A DNA stretch of 64,000 nt from Pipra filicauda (Eukaryota > Chordata > Aves > Passeriformes > Pipridae). This document shows, one piece after another, positions 49,101 through 62,600 of this stretch (positions are counted from its first letter, which is position 1; each line of letters starts with the position of its first letter). The stretch lies in assembly GCF_003945595.2 (NCBI RefSeq), contig NW_024104140.1, positions 558,001-622,000 of the forward strand, written 5' to 3'. Below the pieces are notes generated by a model. The model saw only the letters and a program-made list of their open reading frames with translations, searched no databases and was not told the DNA's origin. A program made the position numbers and the translations under genes.

Positions 49101-49644
49101 GTGTCTGATGGATATCAGTATTTTCTTTCAGTGACTATATATGTATAAAAAGGCTCTTAGATTTCTTCACAAGATTTTCTTTTCCTGACTGCCCACTCTT
49201 CAGGCTAGTCATTTCAACTTCATTATGGATATACACAACTCATAGATCTTATTAGTTTATATTATTCACAGTATCCAGCTATCTGAGATCCTTTGGCAAA
49301 GTAATTCCAAATTTTCCGTTCTACAGGGATCTGCTTTTTCATGGGAGGAAATTTTTCCACAGCCTTCCAATTTCCAAACTGCAACAGTTCTGTTTGCAAG
49401 CTAAAATAGCATGGAGCATTTCTAATTTACGATGGATGATCACAAAGGCTAAACCTAGGGTGCTAAGTAGAGTGAGGCTGAGGAGTGAGATGGAGTGCTA
49501 GAGCAGTGTTTGCATATTTCATCATTAACATGTTTTCTTGTGTCATTTTGGGTCATGCCAGCTACTGATTTTCAAGACACCTAAGTACAATATGAAGGAT
49601 TAAGAGCATTGAGACCTTGACCAGGAGCCAACAAGGGTGCCACC

Positions 49645-49678
49645 CTCCCAGCCCAGCTCCCCTCCCAGCCCAGCTCCT
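49645..49678 (+). repeat. 17-bp tandem duplication
   Basis: Two copies of CTCCCAGCCCAGCTCC plus one base, side by side, differing at the last base. Small local duplication. Confidence 0.8.
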
Positions 49679-51636
49679 TTCACTCTAATCAATTCTCCCA
49701 TAACATCCCAACAAAAGCTGCAATCCCCAGACACTCCCAGGTTCCTTTAACTATATCAGAGGGAATCAATCATAAAGCCATGTGAATGCCATTAAAACAC
49801 CACTTGGGTGGGCTAAGACACAGCCTTTCCTCAGTTTAGACACTGAGAACTGAAAGACACGTGTAAATGATTTTTAATGAAGGGCAGAGCCACAGTGAAG
49901 TGTTATGTGATGTAGATGTAGCCTAGCCACACTTGCCCTTGGACTGAGAGCACAATCCATCCCCTTTACTATTGAACAATGCTGGAATATCAGAGGCTGT
50001 CTATTCAGCCCCAGCCTTCCCGATGTCAACGTACTTGTGGGGCAAAGAGCAGCTGGCATTACAGCCCAGCCCTCCCGAGTTTAGCAACCACAGCCACTGC
50101 TTTTGAACAGAGAGATGAGACACCACCTACTACACTCCAGTCCAAGCCAACAGACAACTGTTTTCTGAACCTTGAGCATTTGGCTCATTTGTTTGTCCAT
50201 TTGTTTCTGTTTTGTTTATTCAGTGCAGAAAAGGTCTTTGCTGCAGAGCTATAAATGTTCAGAATTGATGTTGAGTGAGGAAGGATTTGACTGGACACAG
50301 TTTTACAACCTGAAGCTTTTACAAATGCCATGTGCCACTGAGCTTATCTAAAAGTTTACCATTTATACATGGGGTGGTAATAATGCTTCAGAATTGAATA
50401 CAGTCATTATTTTTCTGAGGTTTGTAAAGTGGAATCTGAACTCTACTACTGATATCTTTCTGGTAATATTCACAATGATCCAAAACATGATTCTAAATAA
50501 CACAGTCAAGTGTCTGACAGGTGTTTAGATGAGCTTTCCAAAATGTCAGCAAGTTTGATGAGGAGTATTACTGCAATGGTTGGTTTCTAAAAGGAAAGGA
50601 TAAGCCTTTGTAATATTACTTGTAAGAATTACAAGGGTGTTTTTTTCAGTAGCACACATTTTGCACACAGATATATAGCTGTGAAAGCAAGGGTTACCTA
50701 CATTGTAGAAAGCTACTCATTAGATCTACTGCTGCCAGTTGTGGCATAAATTGCCAGTGGCAGAATGTTTTTTCTGGTCTTCTCAATTTAGAAGTGAGCT
50801 AACCACATGTGTTTTTATTTGTTTGAAATGTCTGTGTTTTTATAGAGAGAGAATGATCTTTCAGTTGCAGCTAAAAGTCTGTTGTAAGTTCTCAAGCACT
50901 GGTGTCCAGTGCCATGGGGCATTAGTTCAGCAGTTCAGTTGCTGTTCTGAGAGAACAGTAGGTTTAAACGTCTGGTGGTTTTGCCTGATTAAATGCCACC
51001 TCCCCTGCTTTTTTCCATTCTAAGAAAGTCCAAAACTATCCTTGATTGTTTTGAATTCCTTAATATTTTATGTTATTTAAAGCAATACAAACATGGAGTG
51101 ATTCCACAGGACACACAGTGAAATAGGTTTGGAGTCTAATCTTGCTCTACTGTTAGTATGACTTTTATTATTTCCCTGGAATGGCTCTTTCCTTCCATTT
51201 CCCACTAGGGAAATATTTGGCTTAAAACAAGCTGCAGGCTATGCATAGTTCTTGAATATTTTAATGATCTACACAAAACCCATTAGCTGACATGGTGGCA
51301 ACTAATACTTGACAGACAGTAGGATAACAGTTATCTCAGAGACTGCGAGAGGCCAGAAGAATCTTAAACACTAATGTTGCAGGAAGGATGAAGAATTGCC
51401 TTGAGCAGTGATGCAAGTCATTCAAATGCCTGTCAATCTGTCTTGATGAGGAACTGGAGCTTCAGTTCTCTGGTGTCATGAGCTCTGAATCAGATGCTGC
51501 TCCTGGTGATTAGGAGAGCTGCATCTGCGGAGTAGGTGCTTGTAGCTCCTTTAAATATTTGTCACTTTGGAGGGAGGAGGTTGAGATTAGGTCCAGGGAA
51601 GGAATACTGTGAACACAATTTCCGTATCTTTTCTAG

Positions 51637-51705
51637 TGGACTATAGCCCTGCCAACGTAGCTGTGATCGCTAAGACCAGCAGATCAATCCCAAGCTTCAC
51701 AAGAG
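51637..51705 (+). CDS. NRG1: Candidate 69-nt cassette exon (speculative)
   Basis: A possible extra NRG1 spacer exon. It has an acceptor ATTTCCGTATCTTTTCTAG and a usable but weaker donor AAGAG/GTAACA. Its length, 69 nt, is divisible by three. Only the phase 1 frame is open (the other two plus frames hit TAG), and phase 1-1 is what the surrounding exons need. In that frame it reads LDYSPANVAVIAKTS then RSIPSFTR. It lies 10.8 kb downstream of the second spacer exon. I do not recall a mammalian counterpart, and splice-site pairs with an open frame arise by chance in introns this long, so confidence is low. Confidence 0.3.
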
Positions 51706-53894
51706 GTAACATAGGTCTGAAATCCTCTCCACGTGTGTTCAGCCAGCACATTTGGACTGTGCACTGGTGAAATGCCTTCCTGGAGGTAGAGGAGAGGAAA
51801 TGAGGCATGGCTTAGGGACTGTTTACCTTAACCTGTCCAGTTACCCCTTTCTGTTGGACGCACAGGACCCTTGGTGTCTTATCCATGTCTGTATCCTGCG
51901 TCACATGAGTAAGTGACTTCTCATGTTGGCAGCAACACCATGAGTCAATTACACTTTCAAGATCAAGAGTTAGATGCCAGGATCTTACTAATCCTTCCAG
52001 CCAAACACACACCTGGAGAGCTAATATGCGTTGTTGTACTTACTGCCTGAGTTATGTATAGAAGAGACGCAGTAAAACTCTAGATAATTGGATGTGGATT
52101 GCATTTGCAATTATATCTTCACTGGATAATATGCATGCATCACAGACCTAATATTCACCCCAGCAAGACAGCACAGTTATAGGCAAGCTGAGCAAATGGA
52201 GCTTTTCAATTTAAATGTGCAAATGAATTTCATACGCACATGGGCACCATTAGCAGATGGTCAGTAAGGAAGGCTGTGTACAGAGGAGGGATTCTTTCCT
52301 TTTAATTTGATGAGAATCTGTTTCTCTGGATGATGCTCCATCCTGAGGAATAGCTTTTATTATCTGTAAATATCTTGTAAAATATGAGACTGCCATTCAC
52401 AACAACCCAGAAGTGTCATGTGTGAAGTACTGGACGAAGAACTTTCTCTGGATGGAGGGAAAAAAAAAAAAATCAAAAAGAGTAAGTCAAGTATTTTGAC
52501 TATTATAAAATTTTCAGAACAAGATGTGGCACGGGTAGCTCTAGTAGAAACATATTAGCTATAGTTGGCACATGATTGCTGAAAATTTTGAGAATTCCTT
52601 AAGGAAAAAAGTATTCTTAGAAAAGCTTTTTAAAAAGAAATAGGCATCAGCTAACTGAAATGGGAGGCAAGCAGAGAATTGGTTATCACTTGTTTAGACT
52701 TGCTGTTCTTGAGTTCATCTGCTGTATCCTAGTATGGAAGGGGTGGTGGAGTGCAGGAAAGGCTAGTCTAAGCAGAAAGCAGAAGAACGCATGTGTGTAT
52801 GAGCTGGCACTTCTGCTTAGCCTCTGTCTCAATCAGATCTCACTGCTCACTTCTTAAACACTGCCATATTCTTGGCATCTCCCCTTTTGTTATCACAGGA
52901 AATTCTCAGCATGGCGAAGTACATTACAGCATTTATAAGAAACACTGACTAATAAGGGTCCAGTGAGTTTTTAAAGAACTCTGCTTTTCTGATCTCTGAG
53001 GACTATTTTTTACTCAGTCCCAGTCACGATCAGGTCTTGGCCTTCAGTAGCTCTGCATAAAATAGTCATTCCAAATAATTTTGAGCACAGTCTCTGCACA
53101 CAGTGGCACCTGTCAAAACTGAAATATCTTGAACAAGAGTCCCAGCTGTCAGCCAGTCGAACAACCACATGTGAAGCAGTCATGCTGCTGTACCTCCTCC
53201 ACCTGGTCACAGAAAGAAGGGGTAGCTGACCTGTTCTGGAAAGCAGCATTTGTTGCAGGGCAGAATTTCTGCTGCCAGCCCATACTCACAGAGGATGGGG
53301 AAGCAGCACAACCAGAGTTATGCATCAGCAGGCAGGCTGGCCAGCCCCAGTACCCACCAAGCCCTGTGTCCTGTCTCAGGCAGCAATGGGTGCCGATGGG
53401 ACAACAAAAAGATGATGCCTCTGCTAAATGATTTTCCTCCTAAGCTGTGTGACCATGAGAGGGAACTCACTCTTTCTGACTCCTATTTTGCTCTAGTTAG
53501 GTTTATGGGGAGTCTTGTCTCTTCTGTAATCTTGTTTTGTTGTTGGCTTCAGCTCTCTCTCACTCTTCCATAGCAAACACACCATCTCGTTATGCCTTGG
53601 ATTAGGTTCCTCAGTGTGAGGCCACCAGTGGCCTATGACTTTCAAAGAGGGCTTCTCCCACCTTACAGACCCAGGGTAGTCAGGGATGACAGGTGATTAA
53701 ACCTTAAGCCACTAAATGGAGTGTAGTATTCTTTTGGTCTGCGACCATCTCCTCATCCTCCTTTATCTACATCAACTGCAAGCAACTACAGGAGCAAGCC
53801 ACATAAATGTTGTGATTGGAGTGACATGCCATTTCAGACACCTTGAATAGTGTAGCACATGACTGATGTGGGAATAGAGACTGCCAGAATATAA

Positions 53895-54967
53895 AATCAC
53901 AGAGTACTTTAGATTGGAAGGGACCTTAAAGATCATGTAGTTCCAAACCCCCTTCCATGGTCAGGGACACTTTTCACTAGACCAGGTTGCTCAGAACCCC
54001 TGAGAACTTCCAGGGATGGGCCATCCACAGCTTCTCTGGGCAACCTGTGGCAGTGCCTCACCACTCTCATAGTAAAGAATTTCTTCCTGATATCTAATCT
54101 AAACCCTTCCTTTTTCATCTTAAGACCATTCCCCCTTGTCCTTTCACATGCCCTTGTAAGGAGTCCCTTTTTAGCCTTCTTGTAGACCCACTTTACATAC
54201 TCAAAGACTGCTGTAAGGTCTCCCTGGAGTCTTCTCCAGGCTGAACAGCCCCAACTCTCTCGGCCTGTCTTCACAGGATTGGTGCTCCAGTCCTGTGATC
54301 AACTTAGTGTCTCTTCTCTGGACTCGCTCCAACAGGTCCATGTCTTCCTTGTGTTGGAGCCCTAGAGCTGGATGCAGTACTTCAGGTGGGGTCCCATGAG
54401 AGCAGAGCAGAGGGGTAGAATCACCTCCCTTCACCTGCTGGTCACATCTCTTCTGATGCAGTGCAGCATGCAGTTGGCTTTCTGGGCTGCAAGTGCATGT
54501 TGCCAGCTCATATTGAGCTTTTTGTCCATGAGTACCCCCAACTCCTTCTCCTCAGGGCTAGTCTCAATCTATTCTCCTCCCAGCCTGTATCTGTGCTTTG
54601 GGTTGCCCCAGCCCAGGTGCAGGACCTTGCACTTGGCCTTGTTGAACTTCGTGAGGTTCACACAGACCCACCTCTCCAGCCTGTCCAGGTCCCTGTGGAT
54701 GGCATCCCTTCCCTCCGCTGTGTCAACTGCATCACAGAGCTTGGTGTCACCAACAAACTTGCTGGGGGTGCCCTTGATCCCACTGTCCCTGTCACCAGCA
54801 AAGATGTTAAACCACACCTGTTCCAGCACCGACCCCTGAGGGACACCACTTGTCGTTGGTCTCCACTTGGACATCGAACCATCACCTGCAACTCTTCGAG
54901 TGTGACCATCCAGCCAACCCCCTATCCGTGTTGTGGTCCACCTTTCAAATACATGTCTCCAGTTTGC
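53895..54967 (-). mobile_element. CR1 LINE, about 1.07-kb 3' copy, antisense to NRG1
   Basis: The longest repeat in the window. Read on the minus strand, it runs from the central reverse-transcriptase region of CR1 ORF2 (near 54967) to the degenerate 3' tail at 53895 (AAATCACAGAGTACTTTAG). Landmarks include [25 protein letters not shown] and YRLGGE of the RT region, then KKFFTMRVVRH of the C-terminus. It is 5'-truncated and interrupted by frame changes, so it cannot move by itself. The 204-codon plus-strand frame across it is an antisense artefact. Confidence 0.95.
54569..54874 (-). pseudogene. CR1 ORF2 reverse-transcriptase remnant
   Basis: A 101-codon open stretch within the CR1 copy encodes part of a non-LTR retrotransposon reverse transcriptase. 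The SGVPQGSVL motif (RT block 4 region) is intact, but the catalytic F/Y-A-D-D box is replaced by F-V-G-D, so one of the two metal-binding aspartates is lost. Further downstream pieces of the same protein appear in other minus-strand frames at 54201-54434 and 53933-54274, showing frameshifts. It is a dead fragment with no sign of domestication. Confidence 0.9.
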
Positions 54968-55673
54968 ATGTCAGTGTGTTACTCATTAGTGCCTACTAAC
55001 TGTGGGCAAGGCCAAAAAGGGAGAGGAAGGTGCAGTTTTCCTCATGGAAAACTGTGTTCTTGTTGTAATACCTAGAAAATGTCATCCTTGCCCTTTTGTG
55101 ATTAATTATTGGCACATGTGCTAAAGCATGAGGCTTACTAACCCTAACATAAGAAGCATTTGGTTTTGTTAGCGCAGGAAAGGGATGCATGTTCCTATTT
55201 TCCATGCAACTATCAATCCTTTTCTCAAAATTTCTTTAAGAACTTGACCTGAATGGGGATTAAGCAAATTCTCGGTGACAAATATTTTTTTCTTTTGTTT
55301 CTACATGGAAAAGGGAAATGTTTCTGTTCCCCATACAGGAAAATGTAGTCGTTGAGGGCTATAAAATCACCTGACAGGCTGTAAAAGCATAACTTGGCCT
55401 GCTCTTTGCAGTCCACAGAGGTCCTTCTCTTTGCTCAGGAGATGGAGAGGAACATCCTGACTGGCTGAAGGCACTCCCTTCACAGTGCTGGTGATGTAAG
55501 ATCGTAAACTGGGAGATCTTGGGGGTCTCATTTTGCAATCCATGTGAAGTGCTGAGAAGGATCTGAGTGTCAGTCTTTTCAAGACTTCTAAGTGATATTA
55601 AAACTGGCCAACTGGCCACAGTTTGACCAGATCATGGTTTATTTGTCCCAGAGCAGATACAATTAATATGTAT

Positions 55674-55696
55674 CACCCACAATTAATACGTGGGTG
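55674..55696. other. Small inverted repeat (7-bp arms)
   Basis: CACCCAC, AATTAATAC, GTGGGTG: 7-bp arms around a 9-base loop, with a partial direct repeat of ACAATTAATA just upstream (55659). Function unknown. Confidence 0.6.
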
Positions 55697-57006
55697 AACG
55701 TACAAGGAAAACAATGTCTTCATCAGGGAGCCAGCACAAGGCTTCTGTCACTGGCAGTCACCCTTGCCCTGTCGTTTCACCCACTGTGATTAGAAATTCA
55801 TCAAATATGTCTGGAGAATTTGCATGCTTAGCCTGCTTTGGAAAGAGGGGATTGTCTAGCCATGAAAGGAGATTATGCAGCAATTTCCTCCTCAGCACAG
55901 CGAGGCAATGAATCTGACTCTTCATTACAGAGGAAGGATGAGTAAGAACCGTTGCATTTCCTGTGCAGCAAGAGCAACATGAGCCCTGCTCCAGGTTCCT
56001 TTGGGAATTTCCATGATCATGTCAATTTCAGACATGATGCATAATGTTACTACGAGAAAATGTATATGTTTAAATAGGAATGCTTGTGGGGAAGGGGAAA
56101 GGGATTGATTCACTAAACAATGTGTTTGATCTCAGCTAGAAAGAAAGCTGTACAAAAGAAGACAGGATCCAAGTTAGTTGCTTGACTTTTATAACTCGTG
56201 CATTAATTACTGGCAGCAGTAATGTATTTCTGAGGTGATCGTAGTTTTTAATAGATATTCTCACATTCTCTCACCACTTAGGAAAATATTTCCCTCCACT
56301 TATGAAAATATTTGCTATGTTTTCATTATGTGAGAGGCTGTTAAGAAGTCTTGCAACTCCTTGCTAAATAAATGGAGAGAGGTCCCACAAAGCATCTGCC
56401 TCATTCTCCTGTGTTTTTTACATTCCTGCTCAGGGTGAACACAACTTGGTGCTGCTACTAAGGCATCAAACATTGTCTTTCTCTTTCGAAGAGTCCTTAA
56501 TACATACACAATCCTGCTTAGATTTTTCTAAATCCTTTACCTGGGGGATGTTGTACATCTGCAAATGCAAAAATGTATTACAAGGACACATTCTTGTGCT
56601 CAAAAAAGACAGATAGTCTAGCAATTGGAGGTTAGCAAGACACTGATCAGAGGAAAGAGTTCCTGAGCAAACTTAAGCACATGCCTTAGGACTAGTATGA
56701 CTGTGCATTACAGGCTGGGAATCTCAGACCAGCACTTGGCTCCTGAGGGAACAAACCATGAATTCTGAAACACATGTGCAGACACCTCAGTGAATGCCCA
56801 GAAAGACTTTAGATGCCTCAAAACTAAACTTATTTCCCGCCAGGATTAGTCCAAGCAGTTACTGAAGGCTGTTCCACGATCGTGTGCTGATGGTAAGACA
56901 GCCAGCCAGCATTATGTAGATGACTAAGATGGAGCATGAGAAGTTTTCTCTGGCTATGTCCATCTCCTAGATCCTCAGTACCTTCTCAGAGTTATAAGGA
57001 GGCACC

Positions 57007-57020
57007 AAAAAAAAAAAAAA
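57007..57020 (+). repeat. A14 homopolymer
   Basis: Fourteen or so consecutive A within intron sequence. Simple repeat. Confidence 0.8.
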
Positions 57021-58765
57021 GGCATGAAACCACCATCAACTATTCTATGAAGAGATAGTATTCACCATGTCTCTCCTCTGTCCACAAAGTCTTCAAAAAA
57101 AAATCAGTGACATTCATCTCTCTGGTGTGAAAAACATATCAGCATTTTCTGCAAAACTGGAGACTTCCTTCAGCGAGAGGAACTTGGAAGTTCTTCCTGA
57201 AACAGTCTTGCCATGACAGTATTGAAAGTGTGCTCTCAGGAGAGAAAGAAGACTCCCAATGGGTAGAAAAGGGGTAGCCACGTTAGGTTATTTTAAAATA
57301 AACCCAAAAGCTGCTATTGACGCCTTGGATGAAGTCTGTCATGGTAAAAGGATGTGAGGAGCCATCCTGGTTCATCCAGCTCCCTCTAGGGCAACAAATG
57401 GAGGAGCACCTTCAGACATGCACAGATGCAGGTGTGAGAAGGGAGCTGAGGTGCTCAAAGCCACATGGGAGGGTATACCTGTATACCAAATTAGGCCCAT
57501 TTTAAGTGCCTGGGTACCTTTATTTTATTTTTTTTTTTAGCTGGCTTCTATTTCTTTTTCCTCCCTCATAAAGGAAATGCCGTGACTGCACATGCCTTAT
57601 TAAAAGATTGCTTGTTTGGCTGGTAGCCATAGAGGAATAATTCCTCTTATTGCTCAATAAATCAAGTTACTGTCATTTTAAACACTCTAGCTGAATTTCT
57701 GATGAGCACATGAAAGAGTTAACTCTACCACTGTCATGCTACCACAGCATTAAAATAACAGCAAATTTCAGGAACATAAATTGTCCTATCTTGTAGTATA
57801 AATTTGGAGCATAGACAAAATCCTCATAAAACTATGTCACGCTGTAAAAGTCTCCTATTTGAAAAATATACAAGTAGAGCTGTGGACTAGTAAAGCACAA
57901 ATAAAATACATGTAGGGAAGTAGAGTGGTGTCTTTTGAATTTGTAGGCATTTCAAATGCATTCTAAAAATAAATTTAAAAAAAAACTTCTTAAAATGTTA
58001 AACATTTTTTCATTTCATTTAGCACAACTTTTCTTGTGTACAATAATAATCAGGTTATCCTGGACTGGAAGGGGGCGTTGATTTAATTTGAAGTGGTGGG
58101 CTCCTTCTCTGAAAGGGTTTTTTTGTTGCTTTAGCAATTGAAAGCCTTTCTTTCCTAATAGGATTAGTGCAAATAATTACCAGAGGATTTCTCCGTGTCA
58201 TCTGAGTACAGTTCCCCACAGCCGTATTAAAAAGCCTGTCCTCAGTATGGAAACAGTCAATGGCAGTGGGTAGCTGAAAAGGTTATAGTTAACTGTTGCC
58301 ACTCAAACCATAGAGAGTCATCCACAAAGGCAGGAATGCAGTGGTTTTTACCCTAATCTCCCTTGTGCCCAGCTTGTGGGAAGAGTAAACAGTAAGCTAC
58401 CAGGGAGGTTCTGATGGACAGCAGGGTGAAGTGAGGGGCCACAACCCAAATGGTAGGTGTCATGACAACCCTCTTGCAGCACTTGTTCAGTAACATGCAA
58501 GTGATCTGGGATAACAGAGATTTAGCCTTGCGTGTGCCAAGTTTTACGCTGTCACTTTGGTTTCGGGTGCAGACCAGGGTCCTCCCCTCTGACCTACTAG
58601 GAAGGGAGCCTACTTGTAGAGGTTCTTTGGTGTATCCCTGAAATCTTTGAGGTACATCAGCAGTCTGTGGGAGAAGCTTCTGACTCTTCAGCTTTAGGAC
58701 AGCTCCGTGCTGCTTTTTACAATTTTTACATCAGGACGCTTTATTGAGTGTAACAAATTCTGTAC

Positions 58766-58780
58766 AAAAAAAAAAAAAAA
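58766..58780 (+). repeat. A15 homopolymer
   Basis: About fifteen consecutive A followed by GGAACGCC. Simple repeat. Confidence 0.8.
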
Positions 58781-59682
58781 GGAACGCCTTGAGGAGGGGA
58801 AAAAAGAAATTGTGACTCAGGTTGAGACTGCACAGAGGCGTCCTGCTGGGGGAGCAGGTCTGAATTAATTTCTGTGACATTAATCCATGGATCTAATCTG
58901 TAACTTTATTACTTATTCAAAGTACACTCTATTTTTCTGCTGTTCTAAGCCTTCATTTCAGTTCTGGCTCTGTATCCATATTTCTGTGCAGCATAATATA
59001 TTGTCCAGAGTAACTAGAAAATGAAATCTGAAAGGCATTTCTTAAGCATTAATATACATATACCAGCTTGACAGATACATGTCTGTAATCATAGATCATT
59101 GTTCAGTGTGCCAGGAAATGAGCACTTCTGGCCTGACCTGTCTGATATTCCTTGAAATTGCAGGACATGTATGCCCTTTTTCCAGCTCACTGTGAACACT
59201 GCTGTTTTGATAGGAAAAGGGCTTGGTAAAGATCTTTACTTGGGGTGCTTTGTCTCATGGTACTGTATCTGTATCTGTTTCCTCTCTGCCCATCCTCTGG
59301 AGACTTCCAACTTGTGTAATTGCTTTTGAACATAATCACATTCGTGGATCAAAGAAAATGCACAACCTTGTTGTTGCAAGTTAATTGTTCCTGGAATAAT
59401 TCTTACAGGTTGTCCATAGTTGTCTGCCTCAGTGATAGATTCAGAGCCATCATTCCTTCCACCTTCTGCACCTTTTCCAAATAGTTGGTATTATTTAACC
59501 ACTTCAGTCAGCACTCCTGGAAACTCTCTCATTACCTAATGCACTAGTGAGCTGACTGTTGCCAGTAGCTACAACTTACCTCTACACTGGTAAGCAGTAA
59601 ACCTGAACTTTCTGTCTGCTGCAACCACATTAACACATTAATAATGCATTATGTTTCCTGTAATTACATACATGCACAGAGA

Positions 59683-59699
59683 TTTTTTTTTTTTTTTTT
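59683..59699 (+). repeat. T17 homopolymer
   Basis: About seventeen consecutive T followed by GTAAGAGG. Simple repeat. Confidence 0.8.
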
Positions 59700-62600
59700 G
59701 TAAGAGGAGGAAACAAGATGGAGGTGGGGGTGGAAGGTGGTGGAAACAGATACAACTAATTATTAATGCTGACTAGACCCCAGCTGCATGGGTTTTTAAT
59801 TAGCCCGTGTCTAACCCTAATAGTCACTGTTGGGATAATACTAGCTCTTCTTAAGTGGGTTACTTTAGCAAAGGAAATGTGTTGTCTGCTCACACCTGCA
59901 CTGTGTAGTGTTACTGGCACATACTCAGCAACACAGGCCAAAATGTTAAAATTTTTTTTCAGTTCACTTGGTTAAATTTTAGTCATATTTTGTCCTGCAA
60001 GGCAGTCTCAAAGAGCGAGTTCCATGCAGCTGAGCAGGGCTGCTTTTCTGAGGAAACCATGAACTGATGCCTAAGGAAGGAAAAGGAATGCAATATACAG
60101 AATATCACATATTTTTCAAGTGTTATTAACAAGGCCCCTAGAGAATCATTGCGAATTGATCAGTGAGGCAGGAGCACAATCTCCACTCTTCAGAGAAAAA
60201 GGAGTTCAAAATTCAAGACACCTTTCCTTTTCCTCCCTTACCTGAGCTGAAGGCTTCTGGAATAAGTAGAATCGTCATGCCAATAAATGTGTGTGCCAGC
60301 CTGGTCCATCCCCAGGAGCTTGGGCTTTGCCCTGTGGACCTTGTGCCTGCAGAGTGGAACCTATTTTGGTCACATCCTTGTTTTCTCCTCTAGCATTTGC
60401 AAAGTTGTTAAAATATCGTTCCTTTGCTGAAAACCCTGAAGGAAGGACACAGTGTTTAGTGTGAAATTAGAAACTGAGAGGTTTTGTTGCCCTTTGGCAG
60501 CTTTTAATTTAATTGGAACTAAGCGGCAGTTGAGCAATATGCAGGGTTTGAGCAAGAGCAAGGCATCCCTCAGGTGAAAGAAGGTCTTAGATCTTCACTG
60601 TTGCTGTGGCTGAGCAAGCTGAAATCCTGCCCACACTGGCAAGATACTTGATCCCATCTTTGCCAAGCAAATATCTGAAGGAATGGTAAAATTTTATAGG
60701 GTCTGGCTTCACACTGTGGTCCTGATCAGAAAGAGATTTAGGGGCACTATTCATCTCCTCTGTGTGTGTACAAGCCAAATCACAAAGTGCCTTTATCTTT
60801 TTCTTGCACCCTGTGGGTGCTTGTTTCCCTTCCCCACCTTCACAGCCACAATTTCCACCACAGGCATAGCATACCTACAGTCGTGTACAGGAGGGCAGCT
60901 CTATTTTATTTGACTTTTTCCCCGGATGATAATTTGAATGAGCTTGGCTGGGAACACAGAATACAGGGTGACCTCAGCCCTGCCTGTCTGGCCCACCTTT
61001 TCAAATAGTCTTTCAGAGTAAATGCATTTATTCCTCTGGACACCATCAAGAAGAAGGAAAAAGACAGGCTGTCCTCTCTATCCCCTTTTTCTAGCCCTGC
61101 TGCCACTCCACAGCTTCTGTGGTGAAACACAGGCAGGCATAATGCACCCCAGCAGACAGTTTGAATGCAGGAAATGCTGCAGGAATAATGAGTCCTTCAA
61201 ATGAAATTATAATTATAAACTCATTCTGATACATGTGTATCAGCTCTGTCACCGCCTCCGATGCTCCATTTCAAGGTTTTTCAGCGTCTTGCAGAAGGGG
61301 ATGTTTCCAAAGCTGCATTACAGGGTTTACATCATCAAGTAGCAATGGCCCCTATTGCCCTGTGCTGTTGTATGCCCCTGTGTTAAATGCAAACAAGTGG
61401 TAATGGACCCATTTTACCCGATTTCTAGAAGGTGAGAGTTTTGCTTTTGTGTCAGACCGCAAATAGCCCAAAAAAGAGCCTGGTTGCAGGGGTGAGAAAG
61501 ATGTGGCAGGCTAGGGTTTGCATTCAAAACACGGCTGTGTAATAAAAGCATATCTGATTAGACTACTGAAACCTCATTACTAGATATAAAATCTCCTTTG
61601 TCATACTTATTTGAATTCTTCTTAATTATTTGCTGGAAATTGACAAAGTTTCCCAGCCAATGCCAAAGGAGTGATTCATACCTTCTATGGCTTTCTGAAT
61701 GCACTAAGAAAGAATATCAAACATTAAATATTAAATGTCCTCGATGGTACAACGATTCTGAGGCACGATGAGAGCTGTTGCTTTTGTTATTGTGGAATTT
61801 TTGTACTTAAAAATATCATGTTACCTATCTGTTTTAATCAGTGAACGTCTCAAGTCTGCTAACTTGAGCATAATCAGGCTGCACATAGACATGACCAGAG
61901 CCAAACCAACCGGAGTAATTGAATGAATATCCTGATTTAGGATAGGGTGGATTAACATCATTATTTAGAAGTATTTGTAGAAAGCTGCTACGCAAACCAG
62001 CTCTTGAGGTGAAATCATAGCATTTTCTGCAAGAAAAATTCTGGTGTTTGCAGATTCTGAATGTATAATTGTACTGTAAGATATACTTCAAAAAAGTCTA
62101 AGCCATGAATATGTCGATGTCCTATCATTAATACCCATTTATTTAATGATACAGAGATACTTCTATGCAGTAGGCTGGCTCCACGTCTTTGACTTCTTTC
62201 TTTTTGGTTTTCTAATAGAAAAACTATTGACTGTGTATATACTAAAGAGTCACTCTATGAAAAACTGCATGTATTGCTAAAATATAGAAAATGATGCTTT
62301 AAAGTGAAGTAAAGTATGATGCCTTAGGTTTTAAACAGTAGCAGTTGGGAATGCGTGCAGGTACAAAAATAATTCTGTCTATACAAAAACCCTGACAGGT
62401 GCAGTCAGTAGAGTCAAGATTTTTCAGAGTAGTGGGTGTCTTGTTGGGATCTACTAGGAGCCTCTGCCTAAGTTAAGCCCAGATTCAGGAAGGGCTTTGA
62501 GTTACGGTCTTACTGTGCAGTCTTTGGTGAGAAAACAAGGTCAAGGAACTTCAGGCCTCTGAAGAATAGTCCTGTTCTCTTTCTTCCAGCTTATATATAT

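Noticed and set aside
54461..55075. 204-codon plus-strand frame, the longest in the window
   Set aside because: It is the antisense strand of the CR1 reverse-transcriptase remnant.
59811..59822. CTAACCCTAATA, telomere-like word
   Set aside because: A single unit only, with no array. The similar word near 26382 is part of the CR1 tail.
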